Of a stretch of 62,611 bases of DNA, positions 17,017-24,939 are shown piece by piece. Source of the stretch: Candidatus Galloscillospira stercoripullorum (GTDB lineage: Bacteria; Bacillota; Clostridia; Oscillospirales; Oscillospiraceae); assembly GCA_018715695.1 (NCBI GenBank), contig DVLB01000089.1, positions 1-62,611 of the forward strand, read 5' to 3'. The position numbers and the translations under genes were made by a program. Position 1 is the first letter of the stretch, and every line of letters starts with the position of its first letter. The notes below the pieces were generated by a model, which saw nothing but the letters and a program-made list of their open reading frames with translations, ran no database searches and was not told where the DNA came from.

Positions 17017-18076
17017 ACGCGGCCGCCTGGGCGCGGTCATCCTGATCGCGCTGATCGTGCTGACCGGTTTCCTGCTGCTGCGGGACCAGCCGCTGGGAGA
17101 GCTGACGGGAGCCCTGAAGCGGGTGCAGCCGGGCTATGTGCTGCTGGGCCTGGGGCTGATGTTTGTGTTTGTGGGCAGTGAAGCCATGGGGACCCGGGTA
17201 ATCCTGGGGCGTCTGGGCCACAGCGTGCCCTACCGCAGGTGCCTGGGGTATTCCTTCGTGGGCTTTTACGTCAGCTCCATCACGCCCTCCTCCACCGGTG
17301 GGCAGCCCGCCCAGATCTACTACATGAGCCGGGACGGGGTCCCGGCGGCCCATGGGGCTTTGGACATGATGCTGCTGGCCGTGTGCTACCAGGTGACCAT
17401 CCTCCTCTACGCCGCCGTGATGCTGCTGCTGCGGCCCGGCCTACTCTCCCTGATGGGGGGCGGCCTGGGGCTGCTGCTGCTCTACGGCGGTGCCGTCATG
17501 GTGGTCCTCACCGCAGGGATGCTGTGCGTCATGTTCCTGCCCCGGGCGGCCCGCCGTCTGACGGGCGGCGTGCTGGGCATTCTGGTGCGCCTGCGCCTGA
17601 TCCGGGAGGCAAAGACGGCTCGGGAACGGCTGGACCGGCAGTTGGAGGAATACCGGGAGGGCGCGGCATGCCTCCGGAAGAATCCCGGCCTGATCCCGGT
17701 GCTGCTGGGACTCACCACCGTGCAGCTCACCGCGCTGTTCTCCGTGCCCTTTGTGGTCTACCGGGCCTTTGGACTGAGTGAGTATGGCCCCATGGATCTC
17801 ATCGGCACCCAGGTGCTGCTCACCGTGGCCACGTCCGCTCTCCCGCTGCCCGGAGCGGTGGGTGCCAGCGAGGGAGGATTTGTGGCCGCCTTCGCCTTGT
17901 TCTTTGGCTCCGACCTGGTGACACCGGCGGTGCTGGTGAGCCGGGGAATCAGCTTTTACTCCTTCCTGGTTCTCAGCGGTATCATCACCCTGGCTGTCCA
18001 CATGCGGGGACGAAAAAAACGGACCGGGAAGCCTGATCGGGAGCCGGAAAAACAGACCGATACCACCGCGGCATAG
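17006..18076 (+). CDS. flippase-like membrane protein (UPF0104 / LPG synthase TM region type)
   Basis: The 356-residue protein with about eight helices is of the PF03706 family (YbhN-like; shared with the MprF membrane half). The conserved SSITPSSTGGQPAQIYYM block and the C-terminal LPLPGAVGASEGGF motif are present. Members are linked to lipid or lipid-linked sugar movement. It overlaps the small gene upstream and is the last gene of the operon begun by the MGDG-synthase-like transferase. A role in moving its glycolipid is inferred from position. Confidence 0.83.
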   Translation: MGLKRGRLGAVILIALIVLTGFLLLRDQPLGELTGALKRVQPGYVLLGLGLMFVFVGSEAMGTRVILGRLGHSVPYRRCLGYSFVGFYVSSITPSSTGGQPAQIYYMSRDGVPAAHGALDMMLLAVCYQVTILLYAAVMLLLRPGLLSLMGGGLGLLLLYGGAVMVVLTAGMLCVMFLPRAARRLTGGVLGILVRLRLIREAKTARERLDRQLEEYREGAACLRKNPGLIPVLLGLTTVQLTALFSVPFVVYRAFGLSEYGPMDLIGTQVLLTVATSALPLPGAVGASEGGFVAAFALFFGSDLVTPAVLVSRGISFYSFLVLSGIITLAVHMRGRKKRTGKPDREPEKQTDTTAA

Positions 18077-18101
18077 CGGGAAGCAAAAAATAGATAAAGA
18101 G

Positions 18102-18131
18102 GACCGTGCCTCTTGAGGCACGGTCTTTTTT
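18102..18131 (+). terminator. terminator after the glycolipid-type operon
   Basis: The stem GACCGTGCC/GGCACGGTC is followed by TTTTTT. The -35 of the next promoter lies within it. Confidence 0.8.
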
Positions 18132-18141
18132 GTGCTATGAT
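18113..18141 (+). promoter_or_regulatory. promoter of the ROK kinase gene
   Basis: TTGAGG (18113-18118) and TATGAT (18136-18141) have a 17-base spacer. It overlaps the preceding terminator hairpin. Confidence 0.55.
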
Positions 18142-18178
18142 TTCCCAGAAGATCACAGAGGGGAAGGAGACCTTTTAT

Positions 18179-19126
18179 ATGAAGTATCTGGGGATCGATC
18201 TGGGCGGGATCAACGTGGCCGCCGCGGTGGTGGACGAAGGAGGAACTATCCTCTCCCGGGGTCGGGTGTCCACGCCCCGCACCGGGGCAGAGGCAGTAGC
18301 CGATGCTATGGCTGCCGCTGCCCGGGCGGCGGTGGAGGGAGCCGGCCTTGCCATGGAGGAGATTGCCTCCGTGGGTGTGGGTTCTCCCGGTACCATCGAC
18401 CCCGGTGCGGGGATCGTGGAGTACTGGTCCAACCTGGACTTTCACCATGTTCCCCTGTCGGGCATGGTGGAGCAGCGCCTGGGCCGGCCGGTTTACCTGG
18501 AGAACGATGCCAATGCCGCGGCCCTGGGGGAGTATGCCGCCGGGGCAGGCCGGGGGAGCGAGTCCATGGTAGCCATCACCTTGGGCACCGGCGTGGGCGG
18601 CGGCGCTGTGCTGGGGGGCAAGCTCTATACCGGCTACAACTACGCGGGGCTGGAGGTGGGCCACTTCGTCATCGAATACGGCGGCCGCAGCTGTACCTGC
18701 GGCCGCAAGGGCTGCTTTGAAGCCTACGCCTCCGCTACCGCCCTCATCAAGCGCACCCGGGAGGAGATGGAGCGCCATCCTGAGTCGGCGCTGTGGCGTG
18801 TGGCCGGTAGCCTGGAGAAGGTGGAGGGCCGGACGGCCTTTGAGGCCGCTGCTCTAGGTGACGCTACAGCCAAAGCCCTGGTGGAGGAGTACCAGAGCTA
18901 TTTGGCCTGCGGTATTGCCAGCCTCATTAACATCTTCCAGCCGGAGGTCTTCTGCGTGGGCGGGGGCGTGGCCGGCGCGGGGGAGACGCTGCTGGGCAGA
19001 GTGCGGGAGATGGTGGACCGGGAGGATTACGCCCGCCATAACGCCCGGCGTACCCGGCTGGTGGCTGCCTCCCTGGGTAACGATGCGGGCATCATCGGCG
19101 CGGCCCTGCTGCCTCTGTTCCGCTGA
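18179..19126 (+). CDS. ROK-family sugar kinase, probably glucokinase
   Basis: The 315-residue protein has the ATP site GIDLGGINVAAAVVD, the catalytic Asp in LENDANAAALGE, TLGTGVGGGAV and the ROK zinc signature CTCGRKGCFE. Length and zinc motif fit ROK glucokinases of Firmicutes, though N-acetylmannosamine or fructose kinases look similar. The first motif reads GGI in place of the common GGT. The ATG at 18179 follows AAGGAGA; upstream in-frame codons run through the promoter. It is transcribed alone. Confidence 0.88.
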   Translation: MKYLGIDLGGINVAAAVVDEGGTILSRGRVSTPRTGAEAVADAMAAAARAAVEGAGLAMEEIASVGVGSPGTIDPGAGIVEYWSNLDFHHVPLSGMVEQRLGRPVYLENDANAAALGEYAAGAGRGSESMVAITLGTGVGGGAVLGGKLYTGYNYAGLEVGHFVIEYGGRSCTCGRKGCFEAYASATALIKRTREEMERHPESALWRVAGSLEKVEGRTAFEAAALGDATAKALVEEYQSYLACGIASLINIFQPEVFCVGGGVAGAGETLLGRVREMVDREDYARHNARRTRLVAASLGNDAGIIGAALLPLFR

Positions 19127-19180
19127 AGCGGGCTTTGGTCAAAACGTCATAGGCGAAAAAAGTACATAAAACAGGGAAAA

Positions 19181-19219
19181 GCCGTCGGTCCGCCTGTGGA
19201 AGCGGACCGACGGCTTTTT
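19181..19219 (+). terminator. terminator between the ROK kinase and the convergent hydrolase
   Basis: The 13-base stem GCCGTCGGTCCGC has an 8-base loop and is followed by TTTTTG. An A-run on the other side may let it work both ways. Confidence 0.8.
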
Positions 19220-19241
19220 GCAATTTTTTGTGCTATGGACT

Positions 19242-20060
19242 TCAAATCGTGTGCTTGAGGATAAAGCCGAGGATGGCGCTCTCCAGCTCCCTGGGCCTTT
19301 CGAAGATGGCCACATGTCCGCAGCCGGGGATGGTGAGGTACTCGGCGCCGGGGATAGCGTCGGCCATGATTTTGGAGAAGCGGGGGGGCTTGAGAATATC
19401 CTGTTCGCCGCAGAGGATAAGGGCGGGGCAGCGGATGCTTCCCAGCTTATCGGTCATGGTCACATCCTGGGCAAAGGTGTCGTAGAGGATCTTCTGCCCC
19501 TCCAGGTAGTCGGCGTTGGCGGCCTTGGTGGCCTTGGCTCGCTCGGTGAGCATGGCCTTGTTGTCCCGGATGAAGTCAGGACCGTAAATACTGGGCGCCA
19601 TGCCCCAGAAGAAGGTCTCTCCGTCCTTGGTGTCGCATAGTATCTTCCAGCCCAGGACAAATCCGCTGAGCACATCGTCCAGCTCACTGACCGAGTCGAT
19701 GACCGAGATGGTCTTGACCATTTCGGGGTAGAGGATGGCGAACTTCATGGCGGTCTCGCCGCCATAGGAGGTGCCGATGAGGTGGAGCTGCTCCGCGCCC
19801 AGGGAGAGGAAGAGCTCTCTGGCCTCGGCGCAATGCTGGGCGAAGGAGTAGGGGCCGGCAGGCTTGTCTGACTTCATCTGTCCCTTGAAGTCGTGGAGGA
19901 TGATGCGCCAGCCCAGTTTTTCGAAAACGGGGGTAAGCAGGGACCAGGAGTTGGTGGAGGCCATGACGCCGTTGAGAAAGGCGACAGTCTCCTTGCCGTT
20001 GGGGTCGCCCTTCACCTCATAAAACAGGCGGACGCCGCTGCTGGTGGTAAAGTAAGCCAT
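19242..20060 (-). CDS. alpha/beta-hydrolase (first of two in the locus)
   Basis: The 272-residue protein has the alpha/beta-hydrolase fold. The nucleophile elbow is GTSYGGE, the acid Asp is in LCGEQD and the His in GCGHVA. It resembles ester or C-C bond hydrolases of the MhpC/PcaD type, but the substrate is unknown. It starts at MAYFTTSSGV after AGGAGGA. It lies downstream of the MaoC gene in the leftward arm of the divergent locus, and it is related to the hydrolase at 33957. The shared operator repeat suggests both act in one pathway. Confidence 0.83.
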   Translation of the reverse strand: MAYFTTSSGVRLFYEVKGDPNGKETVAFLNGVMASTNSWSLLTPVFEKLGWRIILHDFKGQMKSDKPAGPYSFAQHCAEARELFLSLGAEQLHLIGTSYGGETAMKFAILYPEMVKTISVIDSVSELDDVLSGFVLGWKILCDTKDGETFFWGMAPSIYGPDFIRDNKAMLTERAKATKAANADYLEGQKILYDTFAQDVTMTDKLGSIRCPALILCGEQDILKPPRFSKIMADAIPGAEYLTIPGCGHVAIFERPRELESAILGFILKHTI

Positions 20061-20092
20061 AGCTATGATCCTCCTTATAAAAAATAAAAAGC

Positions 20093-20130
20093 GTGCGGGG
20101 AGCGGGGTCAAAAGACTCCGTTCCCCGCAC
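20093..20130 (-). terminator. hairpin with T-run between MaoC and hydrolase genes
   Basis: The stem GTGCGGGGAgCGGGGTC/GACTCCGTTCCCCGCAC has loop AAAA. On the minus strand it is followed by GCTTTTTATTTTTT just before the hydrolase ribosome site. It could be a partial terminator that lowers hydrolase expression. A second GC hairpin is at 20174-20197. Confidence 0.6.
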
Positions 20131-20212
20131 AGCCAAGGGATTTACACAGTATTACGATTGTGTGTGTCGGGGAGGCCCGGCGGTTTCCCGCCGGGCCGGA
20201 GGGAAACGATGA

Positions 20213-20632
20213 TCAGGCCTTGGGAGGCATGACGGTGGCCATACCGGTAATGACGGTCTCGCCCTTCTGGTTGGTGACCACGGTCTCCAGCTTCAGGCGG
20301 TTCTTCTCCTCGATGCGCTCCACCACGGTGGCGGTAGCGGTGACGGTGTCACCGATGAAGACGGGCTTGAGGAACTTGAGCTCCTGGCCCATGTAGATGG
20401 TGCCGGGGCCGGGCAGGTAGTTGCCCAGGACGTTGGAGATGAAGCCGGCGGAAAGCATGCCGTGGGCAATGCGCTGGCCGAACATGCTCTTGCCGGCCTC
20501 CACGGCGTTCATGTGAGCGGGATTGAAGTCGCCGCTGATGCCGGCGAAGAGGGTGATGTCCGCTTCGGTAATGGTCTTGCTGAAGGAGGCGGAGTCGCCG
20601 AGCTTGATCTCTTGCATGGTAAGGCCTTTCAT
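20213..20632 (-). CDS. MaoC-like (R)-specific enoyl-CoA hydratase
   Basis: The 139-residue hot-dog-fold protein of the PhaJ/MaoC type hydrates trans-2-enoyl-CoA to (R)-3-hydroxyacyl-CoA. The catalytic pair lies in SGDFNPAHMN (Asp and His of D-x4-H) and the following IAHGML is conserved. The ATG at 20632 has AAGGAGA at good distance. It is the first gene of the leftward arm, driven by a near-consensus promoter. It fits a CoA-linked pathway together with the CoA-transferase and the FabH-like enzyme on the right arm. Confidence 0.88.
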   Translation of the reverse strand: MKGLTMQEIKLGDSASFSKTITEADITLFAGISGDFNPAHMNAVEAGKSMFGQRIAHGMLSAGFISNVLGNYLPGPGTIYMGQELKFLKPVFIGDTVTATATVVERIEEKNRLKLETVVTNQKGETVITGMATVMPPKA

Positions 20633-20676
20633 CGTTGCATTCTCCTTCTTAAATAAGTAGATTTTGAGGTGATATA

Positions 20677-20693
20677 CGAATCATCTTTCATGT
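20677..20693. promoter_or_regulatory. 17-bp repeat, copy 1 (MaoC side)
   Basis: CGAATCATCTTTCATGT lies just downstream of the leftward -10 box. An identical copy lies at 20825-20841, just downstream of the rightward -10. It is a likely shared operator. Confidence 0.6.
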
Positions 20694-20696
20694 CAC

Positions 20697-20725
20697 ATCA
20701 TAGACGGAACGCGGCAGTTTGTCAA
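20697..20725 (-). promoter_or_regulatory. leftward promoter (MaoC operon)
   Basis: Perfect TTGACA (20720-20725) and TATGAT (20697-20702) on the minus strand have a 17-base spacer. This is one of the strongest promoters in the window. Confidence 0.85.
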
Positions 20726-20735
20726 CCCTGTTTTT

Positions 20736-20762
20736 GTGTAGAATCGCACAAAAATTCTACAC
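20736..20762. promoter_or_regulatory. palindrome between the two divergent promoters
   Basis: The arms are GTGTAGAAT/ATTCTACAC around a 9-base centre. It lies upstream of both -35 boxes, a place suited to an activator or CRP-like protein. Confidence 0.5.
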
Positions 20763-20781
20763 CTGAAAGTAAAAATAAGAC

Positions 20782-20811
20782 TTGACAAAGGGGAGCGGTG
20801 GCAGCTATTCT
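20782..20811 (+). promoter_or_regulatory. rightward promoter (ketoacyl-synthase/ABC operon)
   Basis: TTGACA (20782-20787) and TATTCT (20806-20811) have an 18-base spacer. It starts a leader of about 280 bases before the first gene. Confidence 0.7.
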
Positions 20812-20824
20812 AAAAGTCGGAAAG

Positions 20825-20841
20825 CGAATCATCTTTCATGT
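20825..20841. promoter_or_regulatory. 17-bp repeat, copy 2 (ABC-operon side)
   Basis: Exact copy of 20677-20693 in the same genome orientation, about 7 bases into the rightward transcript. The rest of the leader (20842-21085) has no clear gene. Confidence 0.6.
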
Positions 20842-21096
20842 TTTCCAAAAGGGCCAGAGGGCACTGGATATGATGTATTGATGCCCGACGGCTGCGTTCC
20901 GGCAAATGCTCCCGCAGGGCGGCACGGGCGCATCCCCTCCCCCACTTACTGGGGGGTGCGCCTGGGCTGCCGCCCAACTCTGTGCAGACGGACCGAGAAG
21001 GGGAGCAGCCCAAGCGCCTTCCTGAGAGATCTCGCTGCACGGCAAAGGGAAAATATTTCAAAGAAAACAGAAAAAAGGAATAGGAGGAGCATTCCA

Positions 21097-22134
21097 ATGA
21101 GCAAGCAGAATGTAAACGTGGGTATCGTGGGTCTGGGCATCTATCTCCCCAGCAAGCGGATGACCGCCAAGGAGATCTCCGAGGCTACCGGCGGCAACTG
21201 GAGCGAGGACGCCGTCATCAACAAGCTGGGTATCGTGGAGAAGTGCGTTCCCTCCGCCGATCCCTGTGACGGGACCCAGGAGATGGGCGCTCTGGCCGCG
21301 CTGGACTGCCTGAAGAACACCGGAGTGGACCCTCTGGAGATCGACGCCATCCTCTGCATTACTGAGGAGTGGAAGGAGTATCCCCTGACCACCTCCGCCT
21401 GCTATGTTCAGGACCGGATCGGGGCCAAGAACGCCTGGGGCATCGACGTGCAGAATCGCTGCTGCACCTGCGTGTCCGCCATGAAGATGGCCAAGGACAT
21501 GCTCATCGCCGACGACGAGATCAACACCGTCCTCATCTGCGGCGGCTACCGCAACTGCGATCTCATCGATTACACCGACAACAACGTCTCCTTCATGTAT
21601 AACCTGGCTGCCGGCGGCGGCGCCATTCTGATGAAGAAGAATTATAATAAGAACCTGCTGCTGGGTACCCACCTGATGAGCGACGGCTCCGTGGTCCATA
21701 CCTGCGGCGCGAAGGTGGGCGGCATCGCCGAGCCCGCCACTGCGGAGAACATCCAGGAGCTCTATAAGCTGCGTCTGATGGACTCCCCCAAGATGAAGGG
21801 CCTGCTCAACAGCGTTTCTATGCCCAACTGGTATCACTGCATCGACGAGGCGCTGCGCAAGTCCGGTATGACCCGCGCCGACATCGGCTATCTGGACATC
21901 CTGCACATCAAGCGTTCCGGCCACAAGGGCATGCTCGCCGACCTGGGCCTGAGCGAGGATAAGACCATCTACCTGGAGAACTACGGCCATGTGGGCCAGA
22001 TCGACCAGATCCTCTCTCTGAAGCTGGCGCTGGAGCAGGGCAAGGTGAAGGACGGCACCGTGCTGACCATGATTGCCGCAGGCATCGGCTACACCTGGGC
22101 GGCCAACGTGATCAAGTGGGGGGACGCTGAGTGA
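21097..22134 (+). CDS. FabH/HMG-CoA-synthase-like condensing enzyme
   Basis: The 345-residue protein has the thiolase-superfamily fold of ketoacyl synthase III. The catalytic Cys region is RCCTCVSAM (Cys123 aligned by position) and a His lies in HIKRSGHKG (270/276). Where FabH has Asn in GNTS, this protein has His298 (NYGHVG), so it is not a standard fatty-acid FabH. It may form or cleave a 3-oxoacyl-CoA. The ATG at 21097 follows AGGAGGA; the open frame upstream is leader. It overlaps livH by four bases, so condensation or thiolysis is tied to import. Confidence 0.8.
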   Translation: MSKQNVNVGIVGLGIYLPSKRMTAKEISEATGGNWSEDAVINKLGIVEKCVPSADPCDGTQEMGALAALDCLKNTGVDPLEIDAILCITEEWKEYPLTTSACYVQDRIGAKNAWGIDVQNRCCTCVSAMKMAKDMLIADDEINTVLICGGYRNCDLIDYTDNNVSFMYNLAAGGGAILMKKNYNKNLLLGTHLMSDGSVVHTCGAKVGGIAEPATAENIQELYKLRLMDSPKMKGLLNSVSMPNWYHCIDEALRKSGMTRADIGYLDILHIKRSGHKGMLADLGLSEDKTIYLENYGHVGQIDQILSLKLALEQGKVKDGTVLTMIAAGIGYTWAANVIKWGDAE

Positions 22135-23006
22135 GTACTTTTCTCCAACTGCTGCTCAAAGGCCTTGAAACGGGCGCCATCTACGCCCTGGCCTCTCTGG
22201 GCATTATCATCGTGTATCGAACCAACTTCATGATCAACTTCGCCCAGGGCACCATGGGCATGTTCGGGGCGTACATCGTCACCGTCATCTTTGCCAAGAT
22301 GAACCTGCCTCTGGTTTTGTGCATCCTGCTGGGCATCATCGCAGGCATCCTCATCGGCTTTGTGGTGGACTTTGTCATCATCCGCCGGACCAAACGGGTC
22401 AGCGGCAGTGGCAAGGAGATCATCACCCTGGGCATGATGATGATCTTCCTGGGTATTGCCCCGCTGATCTTCGGCGTGGAGCCCATGCGCCTGCCCAAGC
22501 TTATTGAGAGCGGCAACGTGTCCATCCTGGGCGCCAGCATCACGCTCAACGGCCTGTTCAACATCATCTTCGGCCTGGGCGTCACCGTGGCGCTGTTCCT
22601 GATCCTCCAGAAGACCAAGCTGGGCCTGGCCATCCGGACCACCGCCTCCAGCGAGCGCACCGCCCGCCTCATGGGTGTGCCCACCAAGCTGGTGACCCTG
22701 TTCGCCTGGGCTCTGGCCATGGTGCTGGGCACTCTGGCCGGTGTCATGGTGGCCCCCATGACTTCGGTGACCACCGCCCTGATGGACACCGTGCAGGTTA
22801 GCGCCTTCATCGCCTGCGTGCTGGGTGGCTTCCAGACCTTCTACGGGCCTGTGATCGGCGCGTACATCATTGCCATCCTGGGCAATATGCTCTCCTACTA
22901 TTGGAGCGACGTCTGGGGCCAGCAGATCCTCTACATCGCCATCATCATCTTCATTATCTTCAAGCCCGTGGGCCTGGTGGGCAAGAAGACCATCAAGAAA
23001 GTGTAA
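22131..23006 (+). CDS. livH: LIV-type ABC importer permease H, system 1
   Basis: The 291-residue permease of the branched-chain amino-acid type (LivH) has about eight helices and the usual GAIYALASLGIIIVYRT start. The GTG overlaps the preceding stop by four bases (GTGA) and has GGGGGGA before it. It pairs with LivM at 23022. LIV-type importers also take up aromatic acids, amides, urea or other carboxylates, so the family does not fix the substrate. The surrounding CoA-transferase, MaoC and hydrolases argue for an organic acid over leucine. Confidence 0.9.
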   Translation: MSTFLQLLLKGLETGAIYALASLGIIIVYRTNFMINFAQGTMGMFGAYIVTVIFAKMNLPLVLCILLGIIAGILIGFVVDFVIIRRTKRVSGSGKEIITLGMMMIFLGIAPLIFGVEPMRLPKLIESGNVSILGASITLNGLFNIIFGLGVTVALFLILQKTKLGLAIRTTASSERTARLMGVPTKLVTLFAWALAMVLGTLAGVMVAPMTSVTTALMDTVQVSAFIACVLGGFQTFYGPVIGAYIIAILGNMLSYYWSDVWGQQILYIAIIIFIIFKPVGLVGKKTIKKV

Positions 23007-23021
23007 AGGGGGGGACGAAAG

Positions 23022-24077
23022 ATGGGAAACACTCCGCTGGCCACGGCCAACCGGTCTCTTGCCTGGCGCCTGTGGCACAATCATAACCTGCGTTTCGTCC
23101 TCTTCGGACTGGTGATCGCTACCGTTCCCCTGTGGGTGAGCATGGGTGTGTTCAAGACCTCTTGGCTGGGCATCCTGGGCGGCACCGTGATCTACGCCAT
23201 CGCGGCCCAGGGCATGAACCTGCTGCTGGGTTACTCCGGCCTTATCTCTCTGGGCACCGCCGGCTTCATGGGCCTGGGCGCCTACATAAGCGCGTACGTC
23301 ACCGGCGATATGGGCCTGCCCTGGGAGGTGGGCATCATCGCCGCTGTGGTTATCTGCCTGATCCTGGGCCTGCTGGTGGGTCTTGCGTCCCTGCGCATCG
23401 AGGGCCTGTATCTGGGCATCGTGACGCTGTGCGTGGCCGAGGTGCTGCGCAAGACCTTCGATGAGTTCACCGCGATCACCGGCGGCTTCTCCGGCAAGTC
23501 CGCCAACTTCCCCACTCTGCTGGGCTTGTTCAAGCTCAACCAGGGCCAGACCTTCGTTCTGCTGGTGGTGGTCATGGTGCTCATCATGATGCTCACCTGG
23601 AACCTGGTCCACGGCCAGCTGGGCCGTGCCTTCCACGCCATGCGGGGCAGCCAGGTGGCCGCCCAGGCCATGGGCGTGTCCCTGATGAAGTACCGCCTGG
23701 TGTCCTTTGCCCTGGCCACTGCCTTCGCGGCCCTGGCCGGCGCGCTCTACGCCCACTTCACCCGCTTCGTCTACCCCAGCACCTGGGCCCTGACCCTGTC
23801 CCTGAACATTCTGGCCATGGTCATCATCGGCGGTCCCCGCAGCATCTACGGTATGTTCTGGGGCGCGCTGGTGGTCTATGCGGTGCCCGATTTGTTCCTC
23901 AAGCAGATCCCGGTCATCGGTGACATCGGCGGTCTTGCCTATGTGTTCTCCGGCGTGCTGATCATCCTGGTGGTACTCTTCTACCCCGGCGGCGTGGTCA
24001 ATATCGCCCAGGACGTCAAGAAGCTGCTGCGAAAGATCACCGGGAAAGGGAAGAAGGAGGTGAGCGGGAATGGCTAA
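23022..24077 (+). CDS. livM: LIV-type ABC importer permease M, system 1
   Basis: The 351-residue permease has about nine or ten helices and the LivM hallmarks GYSGLISLGTAGFMGLGAY and the cytoplasmic RIEGLYLGIVTL loop that contacts the ATPase. It ends in a basic tail. It follows livH by 15 bases, starts after GGGGGG, and overlaps livG by eight bases. Confidence 0.9.
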   Translation: MGNTPLATANRSLAWRLWHNHNLRFVLFGLVIATVPLWVSMGVFKTSWLGILGGTVIYAIAAQGMNLLLGYSGLISLGTAGFMGLGAYISAYVTGDMGLPWEVGIIAAVVICLILGLLVGLASLRIEGLYLGIVTLCVAEVLRKTFDEFTAITGGFSGKSANFPTLLGLFKLNQGQTFVLLVVVMVLIMMLTWNLVHGQLGRAFHAMRGSQVAAQAMGVSLMKYRLVSFALATAFAALAGALYAHFTRFVYPSTWALTLSLNILAMVIIGGPRSIYGMFWGALVVYAVPDLFLKQIPVIGDIGGLAYVFSGVLIILVVLFYPGGVVNIAQDVKKLLRKITGKGKKEVSGNG

Positions 24078-24939
24078 TACCAACGTGAAGACCAGTGCTG
24101 CTCCCGCCGCCAAGGAGCCCACGCTGGCCCCCGACGAGGTGCTGCGCATTGACGGGCTGTCCATCCACTTCGGCGGCCTGAAGGCGGTGGACAATCTGTC
24201 CTTTGCCATCAAGGAGAAGGAAATCTTCGGTCTCATCGGCCCCAACGGCGCAGGCAAGACCACTGTCTTTAACTGCATCACCCAGTTCTACACCCCCAAC
24301 GCCGGCAGCGTGCTGTTCCGCACCAACAGCGGCGCAGTGGAGAACCTGGTGGGCAAGCCGGTCCACACCATCATCCGCAAGGGCCTGGTGCGTACCTTCC
24401 AAAACGTGGAGCTCATTCCCGAGCTGTCCATCATTGACAACGTGCTCATCGGCGCCCACTCCGACTTCAAGTGCGGCATGTTCTCTCAGGCTCTCAAGCT
24501 GCCCGGCGCCCGGAAAGAGGAGCGTAAGATGCGGCAGAAGGCCATGGATGTACTGGAGTTCATGGGCATCGCTGATCTGAGCGAGACTCCGTGCGGCGGC
24601 CTGCCTTACGGCATCCGCAAGAAGGTGGAGATGGCCCGCACCCTCATGTGCAACCCCAAGCTCATCATCCTGGATGAGCCGGCCGCCGGCCTCAACGACG
24701 TGGAGACCCAGCAGCTGGCAGAGACCATCTACCAGGTGCGCGACAAGTATCACTGCACCGTGCTGCTGGTGGAGCATGACATGCGTCTGGTCATGAGCAT
24801 CTGTGACCGGATCTGCGCCATCTCCTTCGGTAAGTTCCTGGCCTGCGGTACCCCTGCTGAGATCCAGCAGAACAAGCAGGTCCAGGAGGCCTACCTGGGC
24901 GTGAGCGAGGAAGCCTATGAGAAGGAGGAGAAGGTATGA
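24070..24939 (+). CDS. livG: LIV-type ABC importer ATPase G, system 1
   Basis: The 289-residue ATPase has Walker A GPNGAGKTT, the LivG-type signature GGLPYGIRKKVEMA, Walker B LIILDEPAAGLN and the switch His in VEHDM. A low-complexity start of about 20 residues precedes the domain. The ATG at 24070 has a perfect AAGGAGGTG. It forms a heterodimer with LivF, encoded with a four-base overlap downstream. Confidence 0.93.
   Translation: MANTNVKTSAAPAAKEPTLAPDEVLRIDGLSIHFGGLKAVDNLSFAIKEKEIFGLIGPNGAGKTTVFNCITQFYTPNAGSVLFRTNSGAVENLVGKPVHTIIRKGLVRTFQNVELIPELSIIDNVLIGAHSDFKCGMFSQALKLPGARKEERKMRQKAMDVLEFMGIADLSETPCGGLPYGIRKKVEMARTLMCNPKLIILDEPAAGLNDVETQQLAETIYQVRDKYHCTVLLVEHDMRLVMSICDRICAISFGKFLACGTPAEIQQNKQVQEAYLGVSEEAYEKEEKV

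Noticed and set aside
20842-21085. N-terminal extension of the FabH-like protein into the leader
   Set aside because: The frame is open, but its translation is Arg/Gly/Pro-rich without family similarity and the strong ribosome site is at the later ATG (21097).
22089-24281. Very long open frame on the minus strand opposite livH/livM
   Set aside because: It is His/Gly/Gln-rich low-complexity translation mirroring GC-biased codons of the real plus-strand permeases; no ribosome site and no family resemblance.
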